Numbered from the stretch's first letter, positions 26,237 to 35,656 are shown. The stretch: 64,000 nucleotides of DNA from Streptomyces sp. Ag109_O5-10 (GCF_900105755.1 NZ_FNTQ01000001.1:7936001-8000000); one strand, 5' to 3'. The notes: a model not told the origin generated them from the letters alone. Program-made: numbers and translations.

Positions 26237-29200
26237 ATGACCGACGACCGCCGGACACCGGTCGCGATCGTGGGCATGGCGGTGCTGCTCCCCGGCGCCG
26301 CCGGCCTCGACGCCTACTGGACCAACCTGCGCGACGGCGTGGACGCGATCGGCGAGGTGCCCGAGGACCGCTGGGACGCGGAGTACTACCGGCCCGGCTC
26401 GGCCAACGGGCCCGCCGTCCCCGACCAGGTGTACTGCCGGCGCGGCGGCTTCGTGGACGGGCCGGCCGAGGTGGAGGTCACCCGGTACGGGATCATGCCC
26501 AGCTCCGTCCACGGCACCGAACCCGACCAGCTGATCACCCTCGACGTGGCCGCGGCGGCGATCTCCGACGCGGGCGGCGCGGACCGGCTGCCCGACCGGC
26601 ACCGGATCGGCGTGGTCCTGGGCCGGGGCGGCTACCTCACCCCCGGCCTGGTCCGGCTCGACCAGCGGGTCCGCACCGCAGGGCAGCTCGTCCGCACCCT
26701 CGGCGAGTTGCTGCCCGGCCTCACGCCCGGCCAACTGACCCGGGTGCGCGAGGCGTTCACCGAGCGGCTCGGCCCCGCCAGTCCCGAGTCCGCGATCGGC
26801 CTGGTGCCCAACCTCGCCGCCTCCCGGATCGCCAACCGCCTCGACCTGCGCGGCCCCGCCTACACCGTCGACGCGGCCTGCGCCTCCTCGCTGGTCGCCG
26901 TCGACCAGGCCGTCACCGAACTCACCACCGGGCGCTGCGACCTGATGCTCGCCGGGGGAGTGCACCACTGCCACGACATCACCCTGTGGAGCGTCTTCTC
27001 CCAGCTGCGCGCGCTCTCCCCGAGCCAGCGCATCCGCCCCTTCCACCGCGACGCCGACGGCATCCTCATCGGCGAGGGCACCGGGGTCGTCGTCCTCAAG
27101 CGCCTCGCCGACGCCGAACGCGACGGCGACCGCGTCTACGCCGTGATCCGCGGCACCGGCGTGGCCAGCGACGGCCGTACCGCCGGACTCGTCAACCCCG
27201 ACCCCGGCGGCCAGACCCACGCCGTGCGCCAGGCCTGGCGGGCCGCGGGACTCGACCCCGCCGCACCGCACTCGGTCGGCCTCCTGGAGGCGCACGGCAC
27301 CGCCACCCCGGCCGGTGATGCGGCCGAACTCACCACACTGGCCGAGGTGTTCGGACCGAGCAAGGGCGAGAGCGACCGGGCCGTGCTGGGCTCGGTGAAG
27401 TCGATGATCGGCCACACCATGCCGGCCGCCGGAGTCGCCGGGCTGGTCAAGGCCGCCCTGGCCCTCCACCACGCCACCCTGCTGCCCACCCTGCACTGCG
27501 ACGACCCGCACCCGGCCCTCGCCGCCACCCGCTTCCGCACCCTGGACCGGTCCGCGCCCTGGGAGACCGTCCCCGGACAGCCGGTCCGCAGAGCCGCGGT
27601 GAACGCCTTCGGGTTCGGCGGGATCAACGCGCACGTGGTGCTGGAGGAGGCCCCCGGCCGTCGCGCCGCCGCCGGCCGCCGCGGCCCGGAAGCGGCCGCT
27701 CCCCGCATCGCGGACAGCGTCGAGGTCGCCGAACCCGAGCGCGTCCTCCTGCTCGCCGCCGACACCCCCGGGCAGCTGACCGCGCTCCTCGCCGCCGACG
27801 ACTCCGCCGTCCTCGCCGCCGGTCTCGCCCCCGAGGGAACCCACCCGGAGGCGGGACCGGTCCGCCTCGGCATCGTCGAACCCACCGCCAGACGGCTCGC
27901 CCTCGCCCGGCGCGCGGTCGGCAAGGGCCGCGCCTGGCAGGGCCGCAACGACGTCTGGTTCCGGCCCGCCCCGCTGCTGCGCACCGGCAGGCTGGCCTTC
28001 GTCTTCCCCGGCCTGGAAGGCGAGTTCACTCCCCGCGTCGACGACATCGCCACGCATTTCGGCCTCCCCGCCGTCACCGGCCCCGCCACGGATGCCGTGC
28101 GGGTCGGGGACGTAGGCCGTCATGGGTTCGGTGTCGTCGGCGTGGGGCGGCTGCTGGACTCGGCGCTGCGCCGGATGGGCGTGGTGCCGGACGCGGTCGC
28201 CGGGCACAGCGTCGGCGAGTGGACCGCGATGGTGGCCTCCGGGCTGTACTCGGGAGACCAGGTCGACGCCTTCATGGCCGGGTTCGACCCCGACGCGGTC
28301 ACCGTCCCGGGCCTGGCCTTCGCTGCCGTCGGCGCCCCCGCCGACCGGGTCCTCGCCGCACTCGGCGCGGACTGGAGCGACGCCGGGATCGTCCTCTCCC
28401 ACGACAACGCGCCGAACCAGTCGATGGTCTGCGGCCCGGACCGGGCCGTGGCGGACTTCGTCCGCGCCTTCCGCGCCGACGGCGTGCTGTGCCAGGTGCT
28501 GCCCTTCCGGTCCGGGTTCCACACCCCGATGCTGGCGCCGTACCTCACCCCCATCAGGGAGGCCGCCGAGCGCTTCCGGCTGCACCCGCCGGCCGTCCCG
28601 GTCTGGTCCGGCACCACCGCGGCCCCCTTCCCCGCGGCCGAGGCGGAGGTACGCGAGCTGTTCGTCCGGCACCTGCTGGAGCCGGTCCGGTTCCGGCAGC
28701 TGGTCGAGGCCCTGTACGCCGCCGGGCACCGGGTCTTCGTCCAGACCGGCCCCGGGCAGCTGGCCTCCCTGATCGGTGACACCCTCGGCGACCGCGACCA
28801 CCTCGCCGTGGCGGCCAACTCCCCGCACCGCTCCGGCCTGGCCCAACTCCGGCGCGTCGCGACCGCGTTGTGGACCGCCGGTGCCGCCGTCGCGCCGACG
28901 GTCCCGAGCACGGCCGGCACCGCCACGCCGCCACGACAGCGACCGCCCGTCCGGCTCGACCTGGGCGGCGCGCTGGTGTCCCTGGACGGCCCGGAACTGC
29001 CCGCACTCCGCGCCGCGCTGGGCAGCCTGCGGACACCCGCCGGGCCCTCCCCGCTGGACGACCTCGCCGCCCGCGTCCCGGCAGCCGCCGAACTCGACGC
29101 GCTGCTCCGGGAAACCGCCGACACGGCAGCGGCCGTCCTCACCGCGATCCGCACCGCGTCCGGAACCGTGTCCCGCACCGCGTCCGGCACCGTGGCGGGC

Positions 29201-31096
29201 ACGGCGTCCGGAACCGTGTCCCGCACCGCGTCCGGCACCGTGGCGGGCACGGCGTCCGGAACCGTGTCCCACACCGCGTCCGGAACCGTGCCCCACACCG
29301 CGTCCGGCACCGTGGCGGGCACGGCGTCCGGCACCGTGCCCCACACCGCGTCCGGCACCGTGGCGGGCACGGCGTCCGGAACCGTGTCCCACACCGCGTC
29401 CGGAACCGTGCCCCACACCGCGTCCGGCACCGTGGCGGGCACGGCGGCCGGAACCGCCTCCCGGGCCCTGCCCCGCATCCCCGCCCCCGCGGCGCCCCAG
29501 CCCGCCGGACCTCCCTCACCACCGCTCCCCACCTCGCGCAGCACCACCCTCCGGGTGTCCCCGGAGGCGATGCCGCACCTCCTCGACCACTGCTTCTTCC
29601 CGCAGCGCCCCGGCTGGCCCGACACCGAGGACCGCTGGCCGGTGGTCCCCGCCACCACGATCGTCCAGCACATGGTGGACGCGGCCGAGGCCGCCACCGG
29701 ACTGCGGGCGGTCGCCGTGCACGGAGCCCGCTTCGACCGCTGGCTCACCGCCACACCAGCCGTCGACGTCCAGGTCACCGTCAGCCCCGAAGGTCCCGGC
29801 CGCGTCACGGTCACCTTCGGCCCCACCGCCCGCGCGGTCGTGGAGGTGGCCGCGGACCGCACTGCGCCGTCCGCGGGACCCGCCCGGCCCCCGGCTCCCG
29901 AGCGCGCCCCCGACCACACGGCCGCCGAACTGTACGCCCAACGCTGGATGTTCCACGGCCCGGCGTTCCAGGGCGTCACCGAACTCACCGCGATCGGCGA
30001 CCGGCACGTCCGCGGCGTGATCACCACGCCCACCGCCCCGGGCGCCCTGCTCGACAACGTCGGTCAGATCCTCGGCTACTGGATCATGTCCACCCGCACC
30101 GAGCGGACCGTCGTCTTCCCGGTGCAGATGCGCAGGATGCGCTTCCACGGCCCGCACCCCGCCCCCGGCACCGAGGTCGGCTGCCTGGTGCGGATCACCT
30201 CGCTCACCGACACCGTCCTGGAGGCGGACGTGGAACTCACCGTCGGCGACCGGGTCTGGGCCCGGATCGACGGCTGGCAGGACCGCCGCTTCGACAACGA
30301 CCCGCACACCCGCCCCGTCGAGCGCTTCCCGGACCGCCACACCCTCTCCGTGGCCCGGCCCGGCGGCTGGACCCTGCTCCACGAACGCTGGCCGGACCTG
30401 GCCTCCCGTGAGCTGATCATGCGTAACTCCCTGGGCGGCGCCGAACGTTCGGAATACGCCGCGCACCCGCCACGCGGCCGCAGGCAGTGGCTGCTGGGCC
30501 GCATCGCCGCCAAGGACGCGGTACGCCAGTGGCTCTGGCAGCACGGCGAGGGCCCGGTCTTCCCGGCCGAACTGCGCGTCCACAACGACGAGCTGGGCCG
30601 CCCGTACGTGGTCGGCGTGCACGGCCGCACGCTGCCCGCGCTGGACGTCTCGCTCGCCCACCGGGCCGAGGCGGCGGTGGCGATCGTACGCCCGCACACC
30701 CCCGGACCCGGTCCGGGCATCGACCTCGAAGAGGTCACCGACCGGGACCCGGCGGCCATGGAGGTCGCGCTCGGCGCGGACGAACTCCGCCTGCTGCACG
30801 CACTTTCCGCCGCCGACGCCGACGGGCCGCCGGCGCTGTGGTTCACCCGCTTCTGGGCCGCCAAGGAGGCCGTCGCCAAGGCGGAGGGCACCGGATTCGA
30901 CGGCAGGCCACGGGACTTCACCGTTCTGGAGGCGGCACCCGACGGCAGCCGGCTGCTGGTCTCGGGCCGCCTGGAACGCGCCTACCCGGTGCGCTGCGCG
31001 CCGGTCCGCAATACCCCCGCACTGCCGGACCGCGACTACGTCGTGGCCTGGACCACCGGACCGGCAGCCGCAGACCCCGAGGAGGACCCACGATGA
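26237..31096 (+). CDS. Pfa-type synthase: KS-AT-like-repeat linker-DH-phosphopantetheinyl transferase
   Basis: A 1619-residue partner of the preceding synthase. KS (residues 1-480) has an intact triad Cys215, His353, His393, so it is not a decarboxylating chain-length factor by this criterion. The AT-like domain has nucleophile Ser658 in GHSVGEW, but the usual GQGSQ loop reads GLEGE, so acyl selection may differ. Residues 973-1076 are thirteen TASGTVxx octapeptides. A hotdog dehydratase follows (His1118 in LLDHCFFPQ, Asp1273 in LLDNVGQ). The last 200 residues are an Sfp-type phosphopantetheinyl transferase (GIDLEE with Asp1496 and Glu1498; FWAAKEA with Lys1543, Glu1544), presumably activating the ACPs of this system, the role of PfaE. 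The stop overlaps the ACP start (ATGA). Confidence 0.9.
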   Translation: MTDDRRTPVAIVGMAVLLPGAAGLDAYWTNLRDGVDAIGEVPEDRWDAEYYRPGSANGPAVPDQVYCRRGGFVDGPAEVEVTRYGIMPSSVHGTEPDQLITLDVAAAAISDAGGADRLPDRHRIGVVLGRGGYLTPGLVRLDQRVRTAGQLVRTLGELLPGLTPGQLTRVREAFTERLGPASPESAIGLVPNLAASRIANRLDLRGPAYTVDAACASSLVAVDQAVTELTTGRCDLMLAGGVHHCHDITLWSVFSQLRALSPSQRIRPFHRDADGILIGEGTGVVVLKRLADAERDGDRVYAVIRGTGVASDGRTAGLVNPDPGGQTHAVRQAWRAAGLDPAAPHSVGLLEAHGTATPAGDAAELTTLAEVFGPSKGESDRAVLGSVKSMIGHTMPAAGVAGLVKAALALHHATLLPTLHCDDPHPALAATRFRTLDRSAPWETVPGQPVRRAAVNAFGFGGINAHVVLEEAPGRRAAAGRRGPEAAAPRIADSVEVAEPERVLLLAADTPGQLTALLAADDSAVLAAGLAPEGTHPEAGPVRLGIVEPTARRLALARRAVGKGRAWQGRNDVWFRPAPLLRTGRLAFVFPGLEGEFTPRVDDIATHFGLPAVTGPATDAVRVGDVGRHGFGVVGVGRLLDSALRRMGVVPDAVAGHSVGEWTAMVASGLYSGDQVDAFMAGFDPDAVTVPGLAFAAVGAPADRVLAALGADWSDAGIVLSHDNAPNQSMVCGPDRAVADFVRAFRADGVLCQVLPFRSGFHTPMLAPYLTPIREAAERFRLHPPAVPVWSGTTAAPFPAAEAEVRELFVRHLLEPVRFRQLVEALYAAGHRVFVQTGPGQLASLIGDTLGDRDHLAVAANSPHRSGLAQLRRVATALWTAGAAVAPTVPSTAGTATPPRQRPPVRLDLGGALVSLDGPELPALRAALGSLRTPAGPSPLDDLAARVPAAAELDALLRETADTAAAVLTAIRTASGTVSRTASGTVAGTASGTVSRTASGTVAGTASGTVSHTASGTVPHTASGTVAGTASGTVPHTASGTVAGTASGTVSHTASGTVPHTASGTVAGTAAGTASRALPRIPAPAAPQPAGPPSPPLPTSRSTTLRVSPEAMPHLLDHCFFPQRPGWPDTEDRWPVVPATTIVQHMVDAAEAATGLRAVAVHGARFDRWLTATPAVDVQVTVSPEGPGRVTVTFGPTARAVVEVAADRTAPSAGPARPPAPERAPDHTAAELYAQRWMFHGPAFQGVTELTAIGDRHVRGVITTPTAPGALLDNVGQILGYWIMSTRTERTVVFPVQMRRMRFHGPHPAPGTEVGCLVRITSLTDTVLEADVELTVGDRVWARIDGWQDRRFDNDPHTRPVERFPDRHTLSVARPGGWTLLHERWPDLASRELIMRNSLGGAERSEYAAHPPRGRRQWLLGRIAAKDAVRQWLWQHGEGPVFPAELRVHNDELGRPYVVGVHGRTLPALDVSLAHRAEAAVAIVRPHTPGPGPGIDLEEVTDRDPAAMEVALGADELRLLHALSAADADGPPALWFTRFWAAKEAVAKAEGTGFDGRPRDFTVLEAAPDGSRLLVSGRLERAYPVRCAPVRNTPALPDRDYVVAWTTGPAAADPEEDPR
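29153..29464 (+). repeat. In-frame 24-bp minisatellite, 13 copies
   Basis: Thirteen consecutive 24-base units, each encoding TASGTV plus a variable pair (SR, AG, SH or PH); the last is a TAAGTASR variant. AG-type and S/P-type units alternate in higher-order blocks, indicating growth by unequal crossing-over or slippage of 48-72-base modules. It occupies exactly residues 973-1076, between the AT-like and DH domains. Its multiple-of-three unit keeps frame when copy number changes. Confidence 0.95.
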
Positions 31097-31410
31097 ATCC
31101 CACCGAGCCCGAGATCCGCGCCGACGAGGAGGCCGTGCTCGCCGACCTCGCGGGGATGCTCCGCACCCTCCTGGAGGAGTACGGCGACGACGACGCCGAG
31201 ATCGGCATGAGCACCACCTTCAACCGCGACCTGGAGCTGGAGAGCATCGACCTGGTCACCCTGGCCGGACTCCTGGAGGAGCGGTACGGGAAGCGGGTCA
31301 ACTTCGCCGAGTTCCTGGCCGGGATGGAGTTCGACGAGATCATCGAACTGACCGTCGGCCGGCTCGTCGAGTACGTGGTGTGGAGCCTGAAGGCCACGGA
31401 GGCGGGCTGA
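31093..31410 (+). CDS. Free-standing acyl carrier protein
   Basis: A 105-residue acidic ACP. The phosphopantetheine serine is Ser51 in LELESIDLV, followed by the helix-II pattern LAGLLEERYG. It is slightly longer than a FabC-type ACP, with an N-terminal extension and a C-terminal hydrophobic helix (LVEYVVWSLK). Its ATG overlaps the upstream stop (ATGA), and the next gene starts three bases after its stop, so it belongs to the synthase operon. It may be the site for chain release or for starter loading; which is inference. Confidence 0.92.
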   Translation: MNPTEPEIRADEEAVLADLAGMLRTLLEEYGDDDAEIGMSTTFNRDLELESIDLVTLAGLLEERYGKRVNFAEFLAGMEFDEIIELTVGRLVEYVVWSLKATEAG

Positions 31411-31413
31411 CCC

Positions 31414-32229
31414 ATGGCGATCGTCGACACCGGAGACGTCCGGCTGCACGTACAGAGAATGGGTCCCGGGGAGGGCCGTACCCCGGTCGCCACCGTGGTC
31501 CTCGTCCACGGGCTGCTCACCGACAGCCTGGCCAGCTACTACTTCACCGTGGCCCCCGCCTTCGCCGCCTCCGGCCTCGACGTGGTCATGTACGACCTGC
31601 GCGGCCACGGCCGCAGCGGCCGCCCGTCCGGCGGCTACACCCTCGACCACAACATCGACGACCTGGAGGCCCTGCTCGACCACCTGTCGATCACCGGCCC
31701 GGTCCACCTCGTCGGCAACTCCTACGGCGGCACCATCGCCTTCGGCTACGCGGCCCGCCACCCGGAGCGCGCGGCCAGCCTGACCCTCATCGAGTCCGAA
31801 CCGGCGACCGCCGCCTGGGCCACCAAACTCGGCGGCATCCTGCACCGGGTCGTCACCGAACTCGCCCACAACGAGCCGGACGCGATCGCCTGGATCACCG
31901 CCAACCGCAGCCGCAACACCGCCCGCCTCGCCAAGGGCGCGGCCCGCCTCGCCCGCGAGACCAGCCTCGGCCGGGACATCCCGGCCAGCCGGGTCCTGAC
32001 CGAGGACCAGATCAGCGCCGTACGCTGCCCGGTCCTCGGCGTGTACGGCGGGGACTCCGACCTGGTCGAGGTGGTCCCGCTGAAGGAGGCCCTGCTCGCC
32101 AACTACCGGTCGGTGGTGCTGCCCGGGCACGAGCACTCCGTGCTGGTCGAGGCGTCCGGCACGGTCGGCGGACACATCCTGGAGCTGATCCACTCGGTCA
32201 GCGGCGGCGTACGGGCCGGGGTCCGGTGA
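31414..32229 (+). CDS. Alpha/beta hydrolase, likely chain-releasing or acyl-transfer enzyme
   Basis: A 271-residue alpha/beta hydrolase. The oxyanion region is VLVHGLLTDS, the nucleophile Ser103 in GNSYGG, a likely acid Asp214 or Asp216 in YGGDSD, and His239 in LPGHEH. GGAGG about ten bases upstream supports the ATG. Within this operon no thioesterase domain exists in the synthases, so hydrolysis or transfer of the ACP-bound chain is a reasonable role. Its stop overlaps the glycosyltransferase GTG (GTGA). Confidence 0.85.
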   Translation: MAIVDTGDVRLHVQRMGPGEGRTPVATVVLVHGLLTDSLASYYFTVAPAFAASGLDVVMYDLRGHGRSGRPSGGYTLDHNIDDLEALLDHLSITGPVHLVGNSYGGTIAFGYAARHPERAASLTLIESEPATAAWATKLGGILHRVVTELAHNEPDAIAWITANRSRNTARLAKGAARLARETSLGRDIPASRVLTEDQISAVRCPVLGVYGGDSDLVEVVPLKEALLANYRSVVLPGHEHSVLVEASGTVGGHILELIHSVSGGVRAGVR

Positions 32230-33416
32230 GCGGCTTCCTGTTCGCCGTACCGCCCCTGGTCGGGCACATCAACCCGGCCGTCGGCGTCGCGGCCGAACTC
32301 GCCGCGCGCGGACACCGGGTGGCGTGGGTCTGCGCGGACGCCGGGCTGGTGCACCGGCTGGCCGGTCCGGAGGCCACGGTCTTCCCCTGCGCGGGCGCCC
32401 TGGCGGGCGAACGGCCCGCCGACCTGCGGGGCGCGGAGGCGCTGAAGTTCCTCTGGGAGTGGTTCCTGGTGCCGCTGGCGGAGGCCATGGCGCCCGGCGT
32501 GGCGGCGGCCGTCGACGAGTTCCGCCCCGATGTGGTGGTCGCCGACCAACAGGCCTTCGCCGGGGCCCTGGTGGCCGAGCGGCTCGGGCTGCCGTGGGCG
32601 ACCTCCGCGACCACCTCGGCCGAGTTCGGCGGCGCCTACGACGGCATCCCCAGGGTCGCCGAGTGGCTCCGGGACCGGCTCGCGGAGCTGCGCGGCCACT
32701 TCGGTGACCCGGCGGGCACCGCCGATCCGCGCTTCTCGCCGTATCTCACCCTCGCCTTCACCACCCCCGAACTGGCGGGCCCCACCGACCGGCCTGCGGT
32801 CCGCTACGTGGGCCCGTCGGTCTCCGAGCGGCCGGTCGCCGACGGGTTCTGCTGGGACTGGCTCGACCCGAGCCGGGAGCGGGTCCTGATCTCCCTCGGC
32901 ACCGCCAACGCGGACGTGGGCGGGCGGTTCCTGGCCGAGTGCGTGGCCGCCGTACGCGACCGGGCCGACCGGGTCCAGGCGCTGGTGGCCGACCCCGGTG
33001 GCACCCTGCCCCCCGCGGCCGACGACAAGGACATCCTGATCCTGCCCTCGCTGCCCCAGCTCCCGCTCCTGGAACGGGTCGACGCCGTCGTCTGCCACGC
33101 CGGCCACAACACCGTGTGCGAGGCCCTGTGGCACGGCGTCCCGCTGGTCGTCGCGCCCATCCGCGACGACCAGCCGGTGATCGCCGGGCAGGTCGTCGAC
33201 GCCGGCGCGGGCCTGCGGGTCCGGTTCGGCCGGGTCACCGCCCCGCGGCTCGGCGAGGCCCTCGACACCGTCCTGTACGAGCCCGGCCCGCGCACCGCGG
33301 CTGCCAGGATCCGCACCGCCTTCCGCGCGGCGGGCGGCGCACCGGCCGCCGCTGCCCACCTGGAAGCCCTCGCAGCCGGCCCGCACGCAAGGAGACCCGA
33401 TGAGCAAGCAGAGTGA
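32226..33416 (+). CDS. GT1 (MGT/UGT-type) glycosyltransferase
   Basis: A 396-residue GT-B glycosyltransferase of the macrolide/sterol GT1 family. The N-terminal acceptor half starts FAVPPLVGHINPAVGVAAEL, with His14 of GHINP the usual catalytic base region. The C-terminal donor signature HAGHNTVCEALWHGVPLVV begins at His291 and ends with APIRDDQ, binding the NDP-sugar. GTG 32226 overlaps the upstream TGA. In this operon it most likely glycosylates the lipid product; UDP-glucose from GalU is a possible donor. Confidence 0.9.
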   Translation: MSGFLFAVPPLVGHINPAVGVAAELAARGHRVAWVCADAGLVHRLAGPEATVFPCAGALAGERPADLRGAEALKFLWEWFLVPLAEAMAPGVAAAVDEFRPDVVVADQQAFAGALVAERLGLPWATSATTSAEFGGAYDGIPRVAEWLRDRLAELRGHFGDPAGTADPRFSPYLTLAFTTPELAGPTDRPAVRYVGPSVSERPVADGFCWDWLDPSRERVLISLGTANADVGGRFLAECVAAVRDRADRVQALVADPGGTLPPAADDKDILILPSLPQLPLLERVDAVVCHAGHNTVCEALWHGVPLVVAPIRDDQPVIAGQVVDAGAGLRVRFGRVTAPRLGEALDTVLYEPGPRTAAARIRTAFRAAGGAPAAAAHLEALAAGPHARRPDEQAE

Positions 33417-34455
33417 CGTCGAGGCGCTGCGCTCCGCCTACCAGCGGGACCTCGCCGAGGGCACCGACCGCTTCTTCGAACCCCGGCGCACCACCTGTCC
33501 CTGGTGCGCCTCCGACCGGCTGACCACCCGGCTGCGCACCACCGACCTGCTCCAGCACAAGCCCGGCGCCTTCGTCCTCGACCGCTGCCAGGAATGCGGT
33601 CACGCCTTCCAGAACCCGCGCCTGAACGAGACGGGCCTGGAGTTCTACTACCGGGACTTCTACGACGGCCTGGGCGAGCAGAAGATGAGCGGCACCTTCG
33701 GCGGCCGGACCAAGATGTACCAGGGCCGCGCCCGGTCCATGGTCCCGCACGATGCGACCCCCAAGAACTGGCTCGACGTCGGCACCGGCCACGGCCACTT
33801 CTGCGAGGCCGCCCGCGAGGTGCTGCCCGGCACCGCCTTCGACGGCCTCGACTTCACCGACGGTGTCGAACTCGCCGCCCGCGAGGGCCGCGTCGAGCAC
33901 GCCTACCGCGGCGCCTTCCCCGACCTCGCCCCCGAACTGGCCGCCCACTACGACGTCGTCAGCATGTTCCACTACCTGGAGCACAGCACCGACCCCGACC
34001 GCGAACTGCGCGCCGCCCACGAGACGGTACGCCCCGGCGGCCACCTCCTCATCGAGGTCCCGGACCCCGAGAGCCGCTACGCCCGCCTGCTGGGCCGCTG
34101 GTGGCTGCCCTGGCTGCAGCCGCAGCACCTGCACTTCGTCCCGGTCGCCAACCTGCGTGCACGCCTCACCGGCCTGGGCTTCACGGTCGTCGCCGAGGAG
34201 CACGCCGAGGCCCACGACCCCGTCGACCTGCTGGCCGCCGTCTGGCTCGCCCTGGACCACACCGCCCCGCCCGACGACGCCCCGTGGCTGCCGACCCCGC
34301 CCGGCACGCTCCAGAAGACGCTCCGCGCGGCCCTGCTCATCGCGGGCATCCCGGCGCTGATCGCCGGTACCCTCCTGGACCGCGTCGCCGTACGGCCGCT
34401 CTCCCGCCGCCTGCGCGTCTCCAACGCCTACCGGATCGTGGCCCGCCGCGACTGA
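33400..34455 (+). CDS. Zinc-ribbon class I SAM-dependent methyltransferase
   Basis: A 351-residue methyltransferase. An N-terminal zinc ribbon has Cys33, Cys36, Cys63 and Cys66 (CPWC, CQEC). The SAM loop is WLDVGTGHGHF (residues 124-134), with FDGLDFTDGVE and FHYLEHSTDPDRELR following, the Methyltransf_23 pattern seen in sugar and polysaccharide methylation. A hydrophobic C-terminal segment (ALLIAGIPALIAGTLLD) suggests membrane association. AAGGAG lies six bases before the ATG, which overlaps the glycosyltransferase gene by 17 bases. It probably methylates the sugar or lipid. Confidence 0.87.
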   Translation: MSKQSDVEALRSAYQRDLAEGTDRFFEPRRTTCPWCASDRLTTRLRTTDLLQHKPGAFVLDRCQECGHAFQNPRLNETGLEFYYRDFYDGLGEQKMSGTFGGRTKMYQGRARSMVPHDATPKNWLDVGTGHGHFCEAAREVLPGTAFDGLDFTDGVELAAREGRVEHAYRGAFPDLAPELAAHYDVVSMFHYLEHSTDPDRELRAAHETVRPGGHLLIEVPDPESRYARLLGRWWLPWLQPQHLHFVPVANLRARLTGLGFTVVAEEHAEAHDPVDLLAAVWLALDHTAPPDDAPWLPTPPGTLQKTLRAALLIAGIPALIAGTLLDRVAVRPLSRRLRVSNAYRIVARRD

Positions 34456-34464
34456 CGCCCCGCC

Positions 34465-35457
34465 TCACAGCACCTTCGCGCGGATCATCGCCGACAGGAC
34501 GAGAGCGCCCGGCAGCAGCGGAATCCAGTCGGTCAGGACGCGGTAGCCGATCACGGTCGCGGTGGCCACCGCCACCGGGGAGCCGAACGCGACCAGCGTG
34601 ATCACCAGCGCCGCGTCCACCGCGACCCCGCCGGGCACCGGCACGGCCCCTCCCGCCGTGCCCGCCGCCAGGTACGCGAAGATCACGGTGCCCCAGGACA
34701 GCCCGAGCCCGAGCGCCTCCCCGGTACAGGCCAGCACGCATGCCTGCACCAGCGGCATCGCGGTGGCCCCGCCCCACAGGGCCAGCACCCGGGCGGGCCG
34801 CGCGTGCACCGTCCGGGCGTCGGTGAACGCGGTCCGCACCATGCCGGTGATCGGCCGCCGCAGCGGAGGTACGACGGCCGTCGCCACGCCCATCAGGGTG
34901 AGTACCGCGGCGACCGGGATCAGCACCACGCCGTCCGGCACCAGCTCGCCCAGCCGCCGCCACGCCGACGAGGACAGCAGGAACCCGATCAGCACGACCG
35001 TCTTCGCACCCGACTTCGCCACCGAGTACAGCGCGATCGACGCGGTGGCCCGCTCCATGGGGACGCCCCGGGTGCGCAGGAAACGCACCGTGACGGCGTG
35101 CGCGCCCAGTCCGGCGGGCAGCGCGTGGTTGGCGGCACCGGCGGCGAACTGCGAGGCCAGCAACAGCCCCGGCGGCAGCCGGTCGGGCACCGCGCCCTGC
35201 CGCATGCAGGCGGCCGCCACCCAGGTCAGGCAGGTGAAACCGCCCGCGGCCAGCAGCCACGCCGGTTCGGCGCGGGCGAGCCGGGTGACGCCCTCGTACA
35301 GCAGGGACTGGTGGGTCAGCCCCCAGACCACGGCGATGAGCAGCGGGGACAGGCACAGGGCGAGCCGGAGCGGCCGGCCCGCCGTCGAAGAGGCCGCCGG
35401 CAGCGGACGTACGGGCGCGTCGGGGCGGGGCGGTGACAGTGAGGAGAGTGAGGACAC
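34465..35457 (-). CDS. Flippase-like (LPG synthase TM domain / UPF0104) membrane protein
   Basis: A 330-residue integral membrane protein with about eight hydrophobic segments. FAAGAANHALPAGLGAHAVTVRFL and AGTAGGAVPVPGGVAVDAAL are the paired conserved loops of the lysylphosphatidylglycerol-synthase TM (UPF0104) family, which flips or modifies lipids. There is no aminoacyltransferase domain. GTG 35457 is chosen on a weak AAGGA about ten bases upstream. It lies convergent with, and nine bases from, the methyltransferase, so it is a tempting exporter for the operon's glycolipid, though not co-transcribed. Confidence 0.82.
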   Translation of the reverse strand: MSSLSSLSPPRPDAPVRPLPAASSTAGRPLRLALCLSPLLIAVVWGLTHQSLLYEGVTRLARAEPAWLLAAGGFTCLTWVAAACMRQGAVPDRLPPGLLLASQFAAGAANHALPAGLGAHAVTVRFLRTRGVPMERATASIALYSVAKSGAKTVVLIGFLLSSSAWRRLGELVPDGVVLIPVAAVLTLMGVATAVVPPLRRPITGMVRTAFTDARTVHARPARVLALWGGATAMPLVQACVLACTGEALGLGLSWGTVIFAYLAAGTAGGAVPVPGGVAVDAALVITLVAFGSPVAVATATVIGYRVLTDWIPLLPGALVLSAMIRAKVL

Positions 35458-35656
35458 GGGGACGTTGTCCTTCCACGGCGGCCTGCGGTGGGGAGCCGCA
35501 GGCGGGCAGACGCCGGGGAGCCTTCCCGCCCCGTATGACAGCCGGATGTTCGAAAAACGAAGGCAGGGGGGCGGGCCGGTGCCACGGGCGCGGTGGTACC
35601 CGGCCGACCCGGTAGCCTTCCTGGGGAAGGAGCACACGACAGGGGAGGATCCGGCG

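Noticed and set aside
29153..29464. Regular 24-bp repeats considered as a CRISPR array
   Set aside because: Units are contiguous with no spacers, lie in a reading frame, and encode a protein repeat.
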